Source of the DNA: DATKMK01 sp035541895
GTDB lineage: Bacteria > Desulfobacterota > Binatia > HRBIN30 > JACQVA1
DNA length: 64,000 bases
Assembly (NCBI GenBank): GCA_035541895.1
Contig: DATKMK010000063.1
Location: forward strand, 1 to 64,000
Direction of reading: 5' to 3'
The notes beneath the pieces are model-generated. The model was not told the DNA's origin. It searched no databases and saw nothing but the letters and a program-made list of their open reading frames with translations. Made by a program: the position numbers and the translations under genes. Below are positions 44,301 through 52,454 of this stretch, one piece after another (positions within the stretch are counted from its first letter, which is position 1; each line of letters opens with the position of its first letter).

Positions 44301-47024
44301 ATGCACGTTCGAGAAGAGAATCGCCGCGGCCACGCGACCGCTGCTGCTTGCAATCAAAGACTGAGCACTCGTCATCTGGGGCCTGAGCATCGGTTCGCCT
44401 GGCTGCTGACAATCGCTTTCGTCGTGTTGCCGACCATCGGCCACGCCGCCGGCTACACCGTGATCGGCTGGAACAATCTCGGTATGCATTGCATGGACGC
44501 CGACTATTCGGTGTTCGCGTTGCTGCCCCCGTACAACACCGTCAACGCCCAGCTCGTCGATCCGCAAGGTCGGTTGGTACGCGACCCCGGAGCGATCACC
44601 GTAACCTACCAGGCGATCGCCGATCCCGAGGGATCGATCAACACCTCGTCCATCGGCAAGACCAACTTCTGGCAATTCGTCGAACCGCTCTTCGGCATCG
44701 CGCCGGCTCCGGACGTTGGACTGGCCGGCAGCGCGATGCCCGGATCGACCAATCAGCCGCAGGCGATGCTGTTGGATGCCGCCGCGGGGTGGTTCGTGGC
44801 GGACGGCATCCCGATCACGCCGCGCGACGATGCCGGCAATCGCCAGTCGTATCCGCTGATGCGGCTGATCGCCCGCGACGCCAACGGCACCGCGCTCGCC
44901 AGCACCGACGTGGTGCTGCCGGTCTCCGACGAGATGGACTGTCGCAGTTGCCACGCCTCGGGCAGCAGCCCGAGGGCGCAGCCGGTCGCCGGCTGGGTCA
45001 ACGATCCCGATCCGCAGCGCGATATGCGGCTCAACATTTTGCGGCTGCACGATGATCGCGAGGGCGGCACACCCGCATTTCAGCAGGCGCTCACGATGGC
45101 GGGATACAATGCGTCGGGGCTGTTCGCGACCGCGACCGCCGATGCCACGCCGATTCTGTGCGCCCGCTGCCACGCGTCCAACGCGCTGCCCGGCACCGGA
45201 CTGCCCGGCATCGAGCCGCTGACGCAGGCCATCCATCGGCGCATGGCGTCGACGGTCGATCCGGCCACCGGCACGCTCCTCAACGACAGCACCAATCGCT
45301 CGGCGTGTTACCGCTGTCATCCGGGCGCAGTCACGCGATGCCTGCGCGGCGTCATGGGCAACGCCGTCGCGGCGGACGGCACCCGCGCGATTCAATGTCA
45401 GAGTTGTCACGGCTCGATGCTGGACGTCGCGGCGACGACGCGCGACGGCTGGCTCGATGAACCGGTGTGCCAGAGCTGTCACACCGGCACCGCGGTCAAC
45501 AACAACGGGCAGATTCGCTACCTCTCGGCCTTCGACACCAACAACCAACCGCGCGTCGCCGTCGATCAAACCTTCGCGACCGATCGTGACACGCCCGACG
45601 CCGGTCACTCGCTCTATCGGTTTTCGAGCGGACACGGGGGCCTCAAGTGCGAAGCGTGTCACGGCCCAACGCACGCGGAGTTTCCCAGCTCGCACGCCAA
45701 CGACAATATCCAGAGCATCGCGCACCAAGGACATGTCGGCGTGCTTGCCGAGTGTTCGGCTTGTCATCCGTCGACGCCGAACACCATCAACGGCGGTCCG
45801 CACGGTATGCATCCGATCGGCCAGGACTGGGTGCAGCGCCATCCCGATGCGTTGGAGGGTAGCCACGATTCGGAAGGCGGCGATGCCGCCGCGAGCAGCG
45901 GAACGGCACAATGTCAAGCCTGTCACGGCATCGACTACCGCGGCACCGAGTTGTCGCGCGCGCAGGCCGATCGCACCTTGCGTACCGAATTCGGCACCAA
46001 ACAATTTTGGCGCGGCTTCCAAATCGGCTGCTACACGTGTCATCGCGGTCCGCAGAACGACAATGCCAATCCGAATCGGGCACCGCAGGCCAGCGACGCG
46101 GCGGCGGTCACCACGGGGGACACGCCGGTGACGATCACGCTGGACGCCAGCGATCCCGACGAGAATCCGCTCACGCTCCGCATCGTGTCGCAGCCGAGTC
46201 ACGGCACCGTCGCCCTCACCGGGGCGCAATCCATCTACTATCCCGACAGCGGCTTCAGCGGCGATGACTCCTACACCTTCGCCGCGTGGGATGGCTCGAC
46301 CAACTCGAACTTGGCCACGGTGTCGGTATCGGTCAGCGAGGTCGCCGCGGCAGCGGCACCCACTGTGACTGCAACGCCGACGGCCATCGCGACGGCCGCC
46401 GCGGCCAGCGCGTCCGATTGCCTTGGCGACTGCGACGGCAACGGGATCGTGTCGGTCGACGAGCTGGTGCTGGGCGCCAATATTGCGCTCGGGCTGCAAC
46501 AGCCGGCGAGCTGCCCTGCATTCGATTGCAACCACAACGGACAAGTCACGGTCGATTGCTTGGTCAAGGCGGTGAATGCGGCGCTGAGCGGCTGCACCGC
46601 CACCGCGGCAACTGCGGCGGTCGCTGTCACGGCGACGCCGACGTCGATTCCACCGACCCCGACACCGACCGCGACGAGTTCCGGCAACTCCGGCGCAACA
46701 CTCGCCGCGATTCAAACCACGATCTTTGCGAGGTCCTGCATCGACGCCGGGTGTCACAGCGGCGCGTTCCCGGCCGGCGGCTTGTCGCTCGAAGCGGGCA
46801 AGGCGCACGACCAACTCGTCGGCGTTCAGCCGTCCAACTTCGCCGCGCTGCAAGCCGGGCTAGTGCGCGTCAAGCCCGGCGATCCGGACGGCAGCTTTCT
46901 AGTCGCCAAGGTCAGCGGGCCAACCGCGGCGGAAGGGTCAGTGATGCCGCTGGGCAAGCCGCCGTTGACGGCGGCGCAGATTCAGTTGATTCGCGACTGG
47001 ATCACGGCGGGAGCGTTGCCGTGA
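44301..47024 (+). CDS. secreted multihaem cytochrome c with Ig-like and dockerin-like modules
   Basis: A 907-aa exported protein. After a signal peptide (LLTIAFVVLPTIGHAAG) comes a conserved GYTVIGWNNLGMHCMDADYS block, then nine CXXCH haem sites (CRSCH, CARCH, CYRCH, CQSCH twice, CEACH, CSACH, CQACH, CYTCH). A cadherin/Ig-like domain follows (DASDPDENPLTLRIVSQPSH, SGFSGDDSYTF), then a dockerin-like repeat (DCDGNGIVSVDELVLGANIAL, NHNGQVTVDCLVKAVNAAL), a Thr/Pro linker, and a C-terminal domain with an unusual CIDAGCH (CX4CH). It probably moves electrons at the cell surface. The start among several in-frame codons is uncertain. Confidence 0.75.
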   Translation: MHVREENRRGHATAAACNQRLSTRHLGPEHRFAWLLTIAFVVLPTIGHAAGYTVIGWNNLGMHCMDADYSVFALLPPYNTVNAQLVDPQGRLVRDPGAITVTYQAIADPEGSINTSSIGKTNFWQFVEPLFGIAPAPDVGLAGSAMPGSTNQPQAMLLDAAAGWFVADGIPITPRDDAGNRQSYPLMRLIARDANGTALASTDVVLPVSDEMDCRSCHASGSSPRAQPVAGWVNDPDPQRDMRLNILRLHDDREGGTPAFQQALTMAGYNASGLFATATADATPILCARCHASNALPGTGLPGIEPLTQAIHRRMASTVDPATGTLLNDSTNRSACYRCHPGAVTRCLRGVMGNAVAADGTRAIQCQSCHGSMLDVAATTRDGWLDEPVCQSCHTGTAVNNNGQIRYLSAFDTNNQPRVAVDQTFATDRDTPDAGHSLYRFSSGHGGLKCEACHGPTHAEFPSSHANDNIQSIAHQGHVGVLAECSACHPSTPNTINGGPHGMHPIGQDWVQRHPDALEGSHDSEGGDAAASSGTAQCQACHGIDYRGTELSRAQADRTLRTEFGTKQFWRGFQIGCYTCHRGPQNDNANPNRAPQASDAAAVTTGDTPVTITLDASDPDENPLTLRIVSQPSHGTVALTGAQSIYYPDSGFSGDDSYTFAAWDGSTNSNLATVSVSVSEVAAAAAPTVTATPTAIATAAAASASDCLGDCDGNGIVSVDELVLGANIALGLQQPASCPAFDCNHNGQVTVDCLVKAVNAALSGCTATAATAAVAVTATPTSIPPTPTPTATSSGNSGATLAAIQTTIFARSCIDAGCHSGAFPAGGLSLEAGKAHDQLVGVQPSNFAALQAGLVRVKPGDPDGSFLVAKVSGPTAAEGSVMPLGKPPLTAAQIQLIRDWITAGALP

Positions 47025-47054
47025 GCGTCACCGGCGGGCCGGTCGGAACCGCGC

Positions 47055-48497
47055 TTACGCGCCGGCTTGTTCGACTGTCAGATACCGGCGGACGACATCG
47101 GCCACCTGATTGCCGCCGCGCACCGCGTAGTTGGTTCCGCGATCTTCGGGATAGAGTTGTGCCATCGATGCGCTGAACAAGCCCGGAACCGGCGTTGCGT
47201 ACGGCAGCAGACGCTCGCCGTAGTTCACGGTCACGATCGGCTGCGCAAAGTGGTCGCGCATGATCATCACCTTCTCGATCCAGCTCGCGTCGAACGCCGG
47301 ATTCACCCGCTTGAAGTGTGGCAGGTAGCGCGCGAGCACTTGATCCGAGGATAGGCCGAAGAACTCCTCGTCGGGATAGGTGTAGTGGGACACGTATACG
47401 ATGTGGCGACCGTTGTAGTGTGAGGGTGGAATGTAGTTGGTGTGCTCGATCAAGCCCCCGTAAGGCACGGAGACGTCACTGACGTTCATCCAGTAGATCG
47501 GTGACAGCGAGCGCTTGAGGATCACGATGGTGCACACCACGCCCGAATGATCGAGCGCGTTGGCGGTCTGTCGCCACGCAGCCGGCAGCACCGGCGTCAG
47601 GTCGGCGAGCAACACCGGCGCGACGGTGCTGATCACCGCGTCGAAGGAATACGAGCCGCGACTGGTGTCGATGCGAATCGGTGCGCCGCGGAAACTCGCC
47701 CAGTCCGGTCCGCCGTTGCGCGACGCCGCGCGGCGCAAGTTGGAAATGAACTCCGGAGCGCTTGCGTCCGACGGCAGCAAACGCGTCGGGGTGCTCTCGA
47801 CCCGTCGGACCACCGCCCCCGGATGGAGCACGCCACCGAGTGCGCGCACCCGCTCGATCAGGCGGTCGAGCAGTGTTCCAAAACTGCCGCGCACGTAGCC
47901 CAGACTCTCCTGCGTCCCGCCCTTGGTGCGCGAGGTGGCGCGCAGGCGGAATTTGCCCCACATCCACACCATCGCCACCCGCTCGGCGTTGCGGCCGAAC
48001 TTCACCCGCAACATGGGACCGAAGACCGCATCGGTCACCGCCTTGCCCGCGTAGCGGCGATACCAATCGACCGCGTTGACCGACTCGAACGGCTTCGGAT
48101 TGGGAAAGCGTTGGAGAAACACACCGGTGGCGCCGAGACGGACGCGGTCAACCACGCTCAACGGCGTGAACCGCAGCAGGTCCGCCGGCGTCGTGAACGG
48201 ATAGACTCTGCCGCCGTGAAACATGCCCATCGGCGGCGACGGCCAATCGATTGCAACCCCCAGCTCGTCGGCCAGCGCGATGATGTCGCGGTCGCTGGTG
48301 AACAGATGATGGTAGTACTTCTCCAACCGGGCGCCGCCGAGCACGTCGACCTCGAAGGTCATTGCCAGCCCGCCGAGCTGATGCGAGCGCTCGAACACCT
48401 CGACGTGATAGCCGGCTTGGGCGAGACGGTGCGCCGCGGTCAGTCCGGTGAACCCGCCGCCGATGATGCCGATCGATGGGGTGCGACGCTCGGCCAT
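47055..48497 (-). CDS. FAD-dependent amine-oxidase/protoporphyrinogen-oxidase-like protein
   Basis: A 480-aa flavoprotein. SIGIIGGGFTGLTAAHRLAQ is the dinucleotide-binding start and VEVFERSHQLGGLAM the usual second segment. ARLEKYYHHLFTSDRDIIAL is a block I associate with a subgroup found beside glycosyltransferase and polysaccharide genes. The C-terminal ASMAQLYPEDRGTNYAVRGG completes the FAD fold. The substrate is unknown; desaturation or isomerisation of a polyprenyl or sugar intermediate is possible. It diverges from the DUF2298 gene, and the region between carries an 18-bp direct repeat. Confidence 0.7.
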   Translation of the reverse strand: MAERRTPSIGIIGGGFTGLTAAHRLAQAGYHVEVFERSHQLGGLAMTFEVDVLGGARLEKYYHHLFTSDRDIIALADELGVAIDWPSPPMGMFHGGRVYPFTTPADLLRFTPLSVVDRVRLGATGVFLQRFPNPKPFESVNAVDWYRRYAGKAVTDAVFGPMLRVKFGRNAERVAMVWMWGKFRLRATSRTKGGTQESLGYVRGSFGTLLDRLIERVRALGGVLHPGAVVRRVESTPTRLLPSDASAPEFISNLRRAASRNGGPDWASFRGAPIRIDTSRGSYSFDAVISTVAPVLLADLTPVLPAAWRQTANALDHSGVVCTIVILKRSLSPIYWMNVSDVSVPYGGLIEHTNYIPPSHYNGRHIVYVSHYTYPDEEFFGLSSDQVLARYLPHFKRVNPAFDASWIEKVMIMRDHFAQPIVTVNYGERLLPYATPVPGLFSASMAQLYPEDRGTNYAVRGGNQVADVVRRYLTVEQAGA

Positions 48498-48503
48498 TTC
48501 GAT

Positions 48504-48521
48504 CGCGTTATAGCGTTCGCG
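48504..48521. repeat. 18-bp direct repeat, copy 1
   Basis: CGCGTTATAGCGTTCGCG, identical to copy 2 at 48586-48603 and in the same orientation, 82 bases apart. It begins 6 bases upstream of the minus-strand FAD oxidoreductase start. The core TTATAGC also looks like a -10 element. Confidence 0.6.
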
Positions 48522-48585
48522 ACCACAAAGCAAAACGGGCCGCAGCCGACGACGCGCCCGAGCGCGACGTTGCAATCGGTGGCGA

Positions 48586-48603
48586 CGCGTTATAGCGTTC
48601 GCG
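48586..48603. repeat. 18-bp direct repeat, copy 2
   Basis: Exact second copy of the sequence at 48504-48521, lying 41 bases before the DUF2298 start. Being upstream of both divergent genes, the pair could be binding sites for a shared regulator or duplicated promoter elements. Confidence 0.6.
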
Positions 48604-48644
48604 CGCTCAAATCCAACGGACGAGAACGTCTATTCGCGTTGCCG

Positions 48645-50795
48645 ATGTGGCCGGTGCTTGCTTGGTGGATGATCGTGGAGGGCCTCGGCATGCTGGCCGT
48701 CCCAATCACGTTCAGAATTTTCGCCGCCGATGACCGCGGATATCCGTTCGCGAAGATCACCGCGGTTCTGCTGCTGACCTACGTGTCGTGGCTGCTGGCA
48801 TTCGCCGGCGTCCCCTTTCATCTCGCGCTGACGATTTCGCTGATCGCCCTGGCGGCGGTGAGCGTGGCCCTCGCGGTGCCGCGCCGCGCTGAGTTGAGTG
48901 CCTGGCTGAAGGCCGACGGCCGCGTGCACGTCCTCCGTCACATGGGGGTGTGGACCGCGGGCTTCCTGTTCTTCGCCTGGGAGCGCTCGCTCAGTCCCGA
49001 CATCTTCGGCGCCGAGAAGTACATGGACTTCTCCTTCTTCAATACTCTCACGCGCACCGACGTGATGCCGCCGCAGGATCCGTGGATGTCGGGCAAGCCG
49101 TTCAACTACTACTATTTCGGTTACCTGATGTTTGCCAACTTGGCGCGGCTGACGCCCGCCCCCAATCACATCGCCTACAATTTGTGTGTTGCCACCGTCG
49201 GCGGACTGGCCGCCGGCGGCATCGTAGCGTTGGCGCTGCGACTCACGCGGCGCTGGCCGTTCGCCTTGCTGGGCGGCGCCATGGGCGTCGTACTCGGCAA
49301 CCTCGACGGGTTCTTCCAGGTCTGGGAGAAAAACTCGCTCACCAACATCGACTATTGGCGCTCGTCGCGCGTCGTCGCCAAAGGCGACACCATCAACGAG
49401 TTCCCATTCTTCAGCACGATCCACGGCGATCTGCATCCCCACTTCATGGTGCTGCCGGTCACGATGCTGCTGCTCGGCCTGTTGCTCGACCCGAAGCTGT
49501 TCGCGCCGCGAAATGACGACGACGCGAACTCGTGGTCCGGCTTGCTGCCGTTCCTGCTGATCGCCTTCGTCCTCGGCGCGATGATCGTGATCTCGACGTG
49601 GGAGGCGCCGGTCGCCGCCATGCTCGTGTTTCTCTTGGCCGGCCGTTTTCAGCCACTATGGCCGCTGCTCGCCCGCGCACGCATCACGTTGGCGCTGCGT
49701 CTGCTCGGTGCGCTGATCCTCGGGTATGTCTTCTTTCTGCCGTTCTACATCGGCTTCGTCGCCCCGACTGTGCCCCCCGGACCCAACGAATTCTGCATCG
49801 GACCCGCCTGCATCAAGATCGCCCAGACCTCGCTCGCCGAGTTTCTCACGGTCTTCGGCGGGCTGCTGTTTGCGCCCGCGATACTGATTGCCGCCAACGC
49901 CAGCGTGCAGTTGCCGAACAAACCCGAGGCGCGGCACTTGCTGATCGCCACCGTGGCGTTCGGTATCGTCGCCGCGGGGCTCGCCGGCAATGCCGTCATT
50001 CTGCTGTTGGCGGCGCTCGTCATCGCAGGGCTGGCGTGTGCGTATGGACCCGACACCACCGGAGACCAACGCACGGGATATCTCTTGCTGACAGCGGCAA
50101 GCGTGGCATTGTGGGCGTGCGAGGTGTTTTATCTCAAGGACCCGTACGGCGATAAGCTCTATCGGATGAACACCGTGTTCAAGTTGTACTTCCAGGCGTG
50201 GATTCTCCTGTCAGTCGCCGCGCCGTGGTCGTTGCAGCAGTTGCTGGCACGTCGATGGTCATGGGCGCCGGCGCCGCGCGCGATTGCCGCGGCGACGGCC
50301 GCGTTGCTGATCGCATCGTGTGCCTATCCGTTCGGCCTCAGCGTCGGCCGCGCCAACTACGTCGGCCGTAACGGTACCCTCGACGGCAATGCGTACCTCG
50401 CCCGCGAGCATCCCGACGACTACGCCGCCATCGATTGGCTCCGCCGCAACGTATCGGGCCTCCCCGTCCTGCTCGAAGCCAGCGGCGATCCCTACTCGTA
50501 CTACGCACGGTTCTCCGCCAACACCGGCTTGCCGACGGTGATGGGTTGGGCGAATCACGAAGGCTTGTGGCGCAGTCATGAAAGCGACGTCGAACGGCGC
50601 AAGAGCGACGTGCGAAAGATCTACTCGGCCAACAGCCTGGACGAAGCCCGCGCGCTCCTCGATCAGTATCACGTCGAATACCTGCTGGTCGGTGACCTCG
50701 AGCGAAAAGATTTCCCGACCGGCCTCGACAAGTTCGCCGCCCTTCCGGTTGCGTTCCGCCAGGGCAATACGATCGTCTACCGCCTGAAGAGTTGA
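48645..50795 (+). CDS. DUF2298 (YYY-type) polytopic membrane protein
   Basis: A 716-aa membrane protein with many hydrophobic helices. PVLAWWMIVEGLGMLAVPITF starts the family-typical first helix. The signature AWERSLSPDIFGAEKYMDFS, the YYYFGYLMFANL block and DLHPHFMVLPVTMLL are seen before residue 280. The family is thought to be a GT-C-like glycosyltransferase or carrier, but this is untested. A long open frame upstream to 47547 is antisense to the FAD gene and is rejected; TTG at 48639 is an alternative start. Its last codon overlaps the methyltransferase start (TTGA). Confidence 0.75.
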   Translation: MWPVLAWWMIVEGLGMLAVPITFRIFAADDRGYPFAKITAVLLLTYVSWLLAFAGVPFHLALTISLIALAAVSVALAVPRRAELSAWLKADGRVHVLRHMGVWTAGFLFFAWERSLSPDIFGAEKYMDFSFFNTLTRTDVMPPQDPWMSGKPFNYYYFGYLMFANLARLTPAPNHIAYNLCVATVGGLAAGGIVALALRLTRRWPFALLGGAMGVVLGNLDGFFQVWEKNSLTNIDYWRSSRVVAKGDTINEFPFFSTIHGDLHPHFMVLPVTMLLLGLLLDPKLFAPRNDDDANSWSGLLPFLLIAFVLGAMIVISTWEAPVAAMLVFLLAGRFQPLWPLLARARITLALRLLGALILGYVFFLPFYIGFVAPTVPPGPNEFCIGPACIKIAQTSLAEFLTVFGGLLFAPAILIAANASVQLPNKPEARHLLIATVAFGIVAAGLAGNAVILLLAALVIAGLACAYGPDTTGDQRTGYLLLTAASVALWACEVFYLKDPYGDKLYRMNTVFKLYFQAWILLSVAAPWSLQQLLARRWSWAPAPRAIAAATAALLIASCAYPFGLSVGRANYVGRNGTLDGNAYLAREHPDDYAAIDWLRRNVSGLPVLLEASGDPYSYYARFSANTGLPTVMGWANHEGLWRSHESDVERRKSDVRKIYSANSLDEARALLDQYHVEYLLVGDLERKDFPTGLDKFAALPVAFRQGNTIVYRLKS

Positions 50796-51478
50796 CCGCC
50801 GATCAGGATTACTACCGGGAGCACGGCATCGAGGATGATCGCCTCGCGCTGTGGTATTACGCGCGCGTGGTGCGCCACCTGCGCCCCACGGGCGGCCGGC
50901 TGCTCGACTTCGGTTGCGGCACGGGCCATTTGCTCCGGCGACTCTCCGCGCGCTTCGACGCCTGCGGCTACGACGCCTCGGCGTACGCGCGCAGTCAGGC
51001 TCGACTGAACGCACCCGACGCCACCATTCTGGAAGAGTGGGGCTCGCAGCGCACGCGCAGCTTCGACATCATCGTCGCGCTGCACACCCTCGAACACTTG
51101 CGACGGCCACCCGCCGTCATGACGCAGCTCGCGCCACTGCTCACGCCGGGCGGCGTGTTTCTGTTCGTCGTACCGAATACAAACAGCCTCGGACGGCGAC
51201 TCAAGCGCGACCGCTGGTTCGCGCACCGCGATGCGCATCTTCACAGTTTGCTGAGTCGCGGCGAATGGGTCGGTCTGGCGCGCGAAGCCGGCCTCGATGT
51301 GCAGTGGGTGTGCGGTGACGGTTGGTGGGACGTGCCGTATCTCAGGCTTGTCCCGGCGTCTCTGCAGCGGGCGGTGTTCGGCGTCCCCGCCGCCGTGCAG
51401 CTTTTCTGGCCGCGCGCACGACCGTTTCTGCCGCCGGCGTTCGGGGAGTGCTTGATCGTCTCCGCTATCAGATCGTGA
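50792..51478 (+). CDS. class I SAM-dependent methyltransferase
   Basis: A 228-aa methyltransferase. GRLLDFGCGTGHLLRRLS (about 36-53) is the SAM-binding motif I, FDIIVALHTLEHLRRP the motif II/III block, and LLTPGGVFLFVVPNTNSLG the post-motif strand. It starts with TTG overlapping the DUF2298 stop, so it is translationally coupled to it. It probably methylates a lipid-linked sugar or glycan made by that system, which is inference from coupling. The C-terminal part is basic with a hydrophobic patch. Confidence 0.75.
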   Translation: MTADQDYYREHGIEDDRLALWYYARVVRHLRPTGGRLLDFGCGTGHLLRRLSARFDACGYDASAYARSQARLNAPDATILEEWGSQRTRSFDIIVALHTLEHLRRPPAVMTQLAPLLTPGGVFLFVVPNTNSLGRRLKRDRWFAHRDAHLHSLLSRGEWVGLAREAGLDVQWVCGDGWWDVPYLRLVPASLQRAVFGVPAAVQLFWPRARPFLPPAFGECLIVSAIRS

Positions 51479-51572
51479 GCGTCGATGACATGGGGAGGAC
51501 ATCGCATTGCGAGATGTCATTGACTGAGCCGAATCAGCCATAGTAGTAGCTCCGACTTCGAGCAGAACACGC

Positions 51573-52427
51573 ATGAACCGATTCCGCTCCGTGCTTGTTG
51601 GCCTCATGCTTCTGGCCGGTTCGGCGATCCCCGCCCGCGCCGAGTCCGACGCGCTGGCACTGATCACCGAAACCTGGACCCGCTATCGTAGCGTCAAGAG
51701 CGAGCGGGAAGAATGCGAGATTCTCGTCGTCACCGCGCCCCCGGCGGCGGGCTTCTCGCGGGCGGAAGCCGAAGCGATCGTGCGCGACGGGAAGTCCGGG
51801 GTGATTCACAAGCGTGCGGTGCGCCACGTCTTGTATGCGCCGGACCATCGCGACAAACTGCACCTGTTGTTCTCGCTGCCGGCGGACGACGCCGGTCTCG
51901 GCTTTCTGGTGTGGCGGCAGAGCGACTCGGCGCAAGACGACATGTGGTTGTTCATGCCGGGCTACCGCGCGGTGCGGCGCATTCCGATGAGCAGCAAGCA
52001 ACGCCTCGCCGGCACCGACCTGTTGTACGAGGACGTGCGCGAGTTGGCCGGCGAGCGAACCGATCGGTTCACCTATAAGACCGTTGGCGCCGAAACGGTT
52101 GATGGTCGCAGTGCCGACGTGGTGAGTGCTGTCCCCAAGGCCGACACGGTGACTGCCTACGGCAGCCGCAAGGTGTGGGTCGATACGGAGCGACGCTTTC
52201 CACTGAAGGCCGAGTTCTACGACGCCGCCGGCACGTTGTGGAAAGTGTTGCGTAACAGTGAGATTCACGAGGTCGCCCCAAACGTGTATCGGGCCGACCT
52301 CGCCGAGATGCGAGACGTGCAAGCGAACCAGTCGACCGTACTCTTGGTCACCAAGCGCAGCATCGGCGCCGAGCTCCCGCCGCAAGTCTTCACCGAAGAC
52401 TACCTCGTGCATCCGGGCGCCGACTGA
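51573..52427 (+). CDS. LolA-like outer-membrane lipoprotein-sorting protein
   Basis: A 284-aa periplasmic protein with a signal peptide (VGLMLLAGSAIPARAES). The mature part matches the LolA-like sorting-protein family: KLHLLFSLPADDAGLGFLVW, then QDDMWLFMPGYRAVRRIPMS, then LAGTDLLYEDVREL, and KVWVDTERRFPLKAEFYDAA. The family binds acyl chains in a half-barrel. In many genomes it sits beside an RND or ABC exporter and an outer-membrane barrel, as here, so it probably hands a lipid from the permease to the barrel. It begins the cluster after a 94-base gap. Confidence 0.8.
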   Translation: MNRFRSVLVGLMLLAGSAIPARAESDALALITETWTRYRSVKSEREECEILVVTAPPAAGFSRAEAEAIVRDGKSGVIHKRAVRHVLYAPDHRDKLHLLFSLPADDAGLGFLVWRQSDSAQDDMWLFMPGYRAVRRIPMSSKQRLAGTDLLYEDVRELAGERTDRFTYKTVGAETVDGRSADVVSAVPKADTVTAYGSRKVWVDTERRFPLKAEFYDAAGTLWKVLRNSEIHEVAPNVYRADLAEMRDVQANQSTVLLVTKRSIGAELPPQVFTEDYLVHPGAD

Positions 52428-52454
52428 CCGCCGCACGTCGGAAGCCGTGAACGC

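Noticed and set aside
42297..46853. 1518-codon open frame on the minus strand
   Set aside because: It is antisense or out of frame to three clear genes (F420-LLM, amidohydrolase-2, multihaem cytochrome), is full of Arg/Gly/Ala repeats, and has no domain I recognise. High GC with strong third-position bias creates such long false frames.
47547..48644. 366-codon extension upstream of the DUF2298 start
   Set aside because: The extra part is antisense to the FAD oxidoreductase and rich in Arg and His; DUF2298 homology begins only at about 48645.
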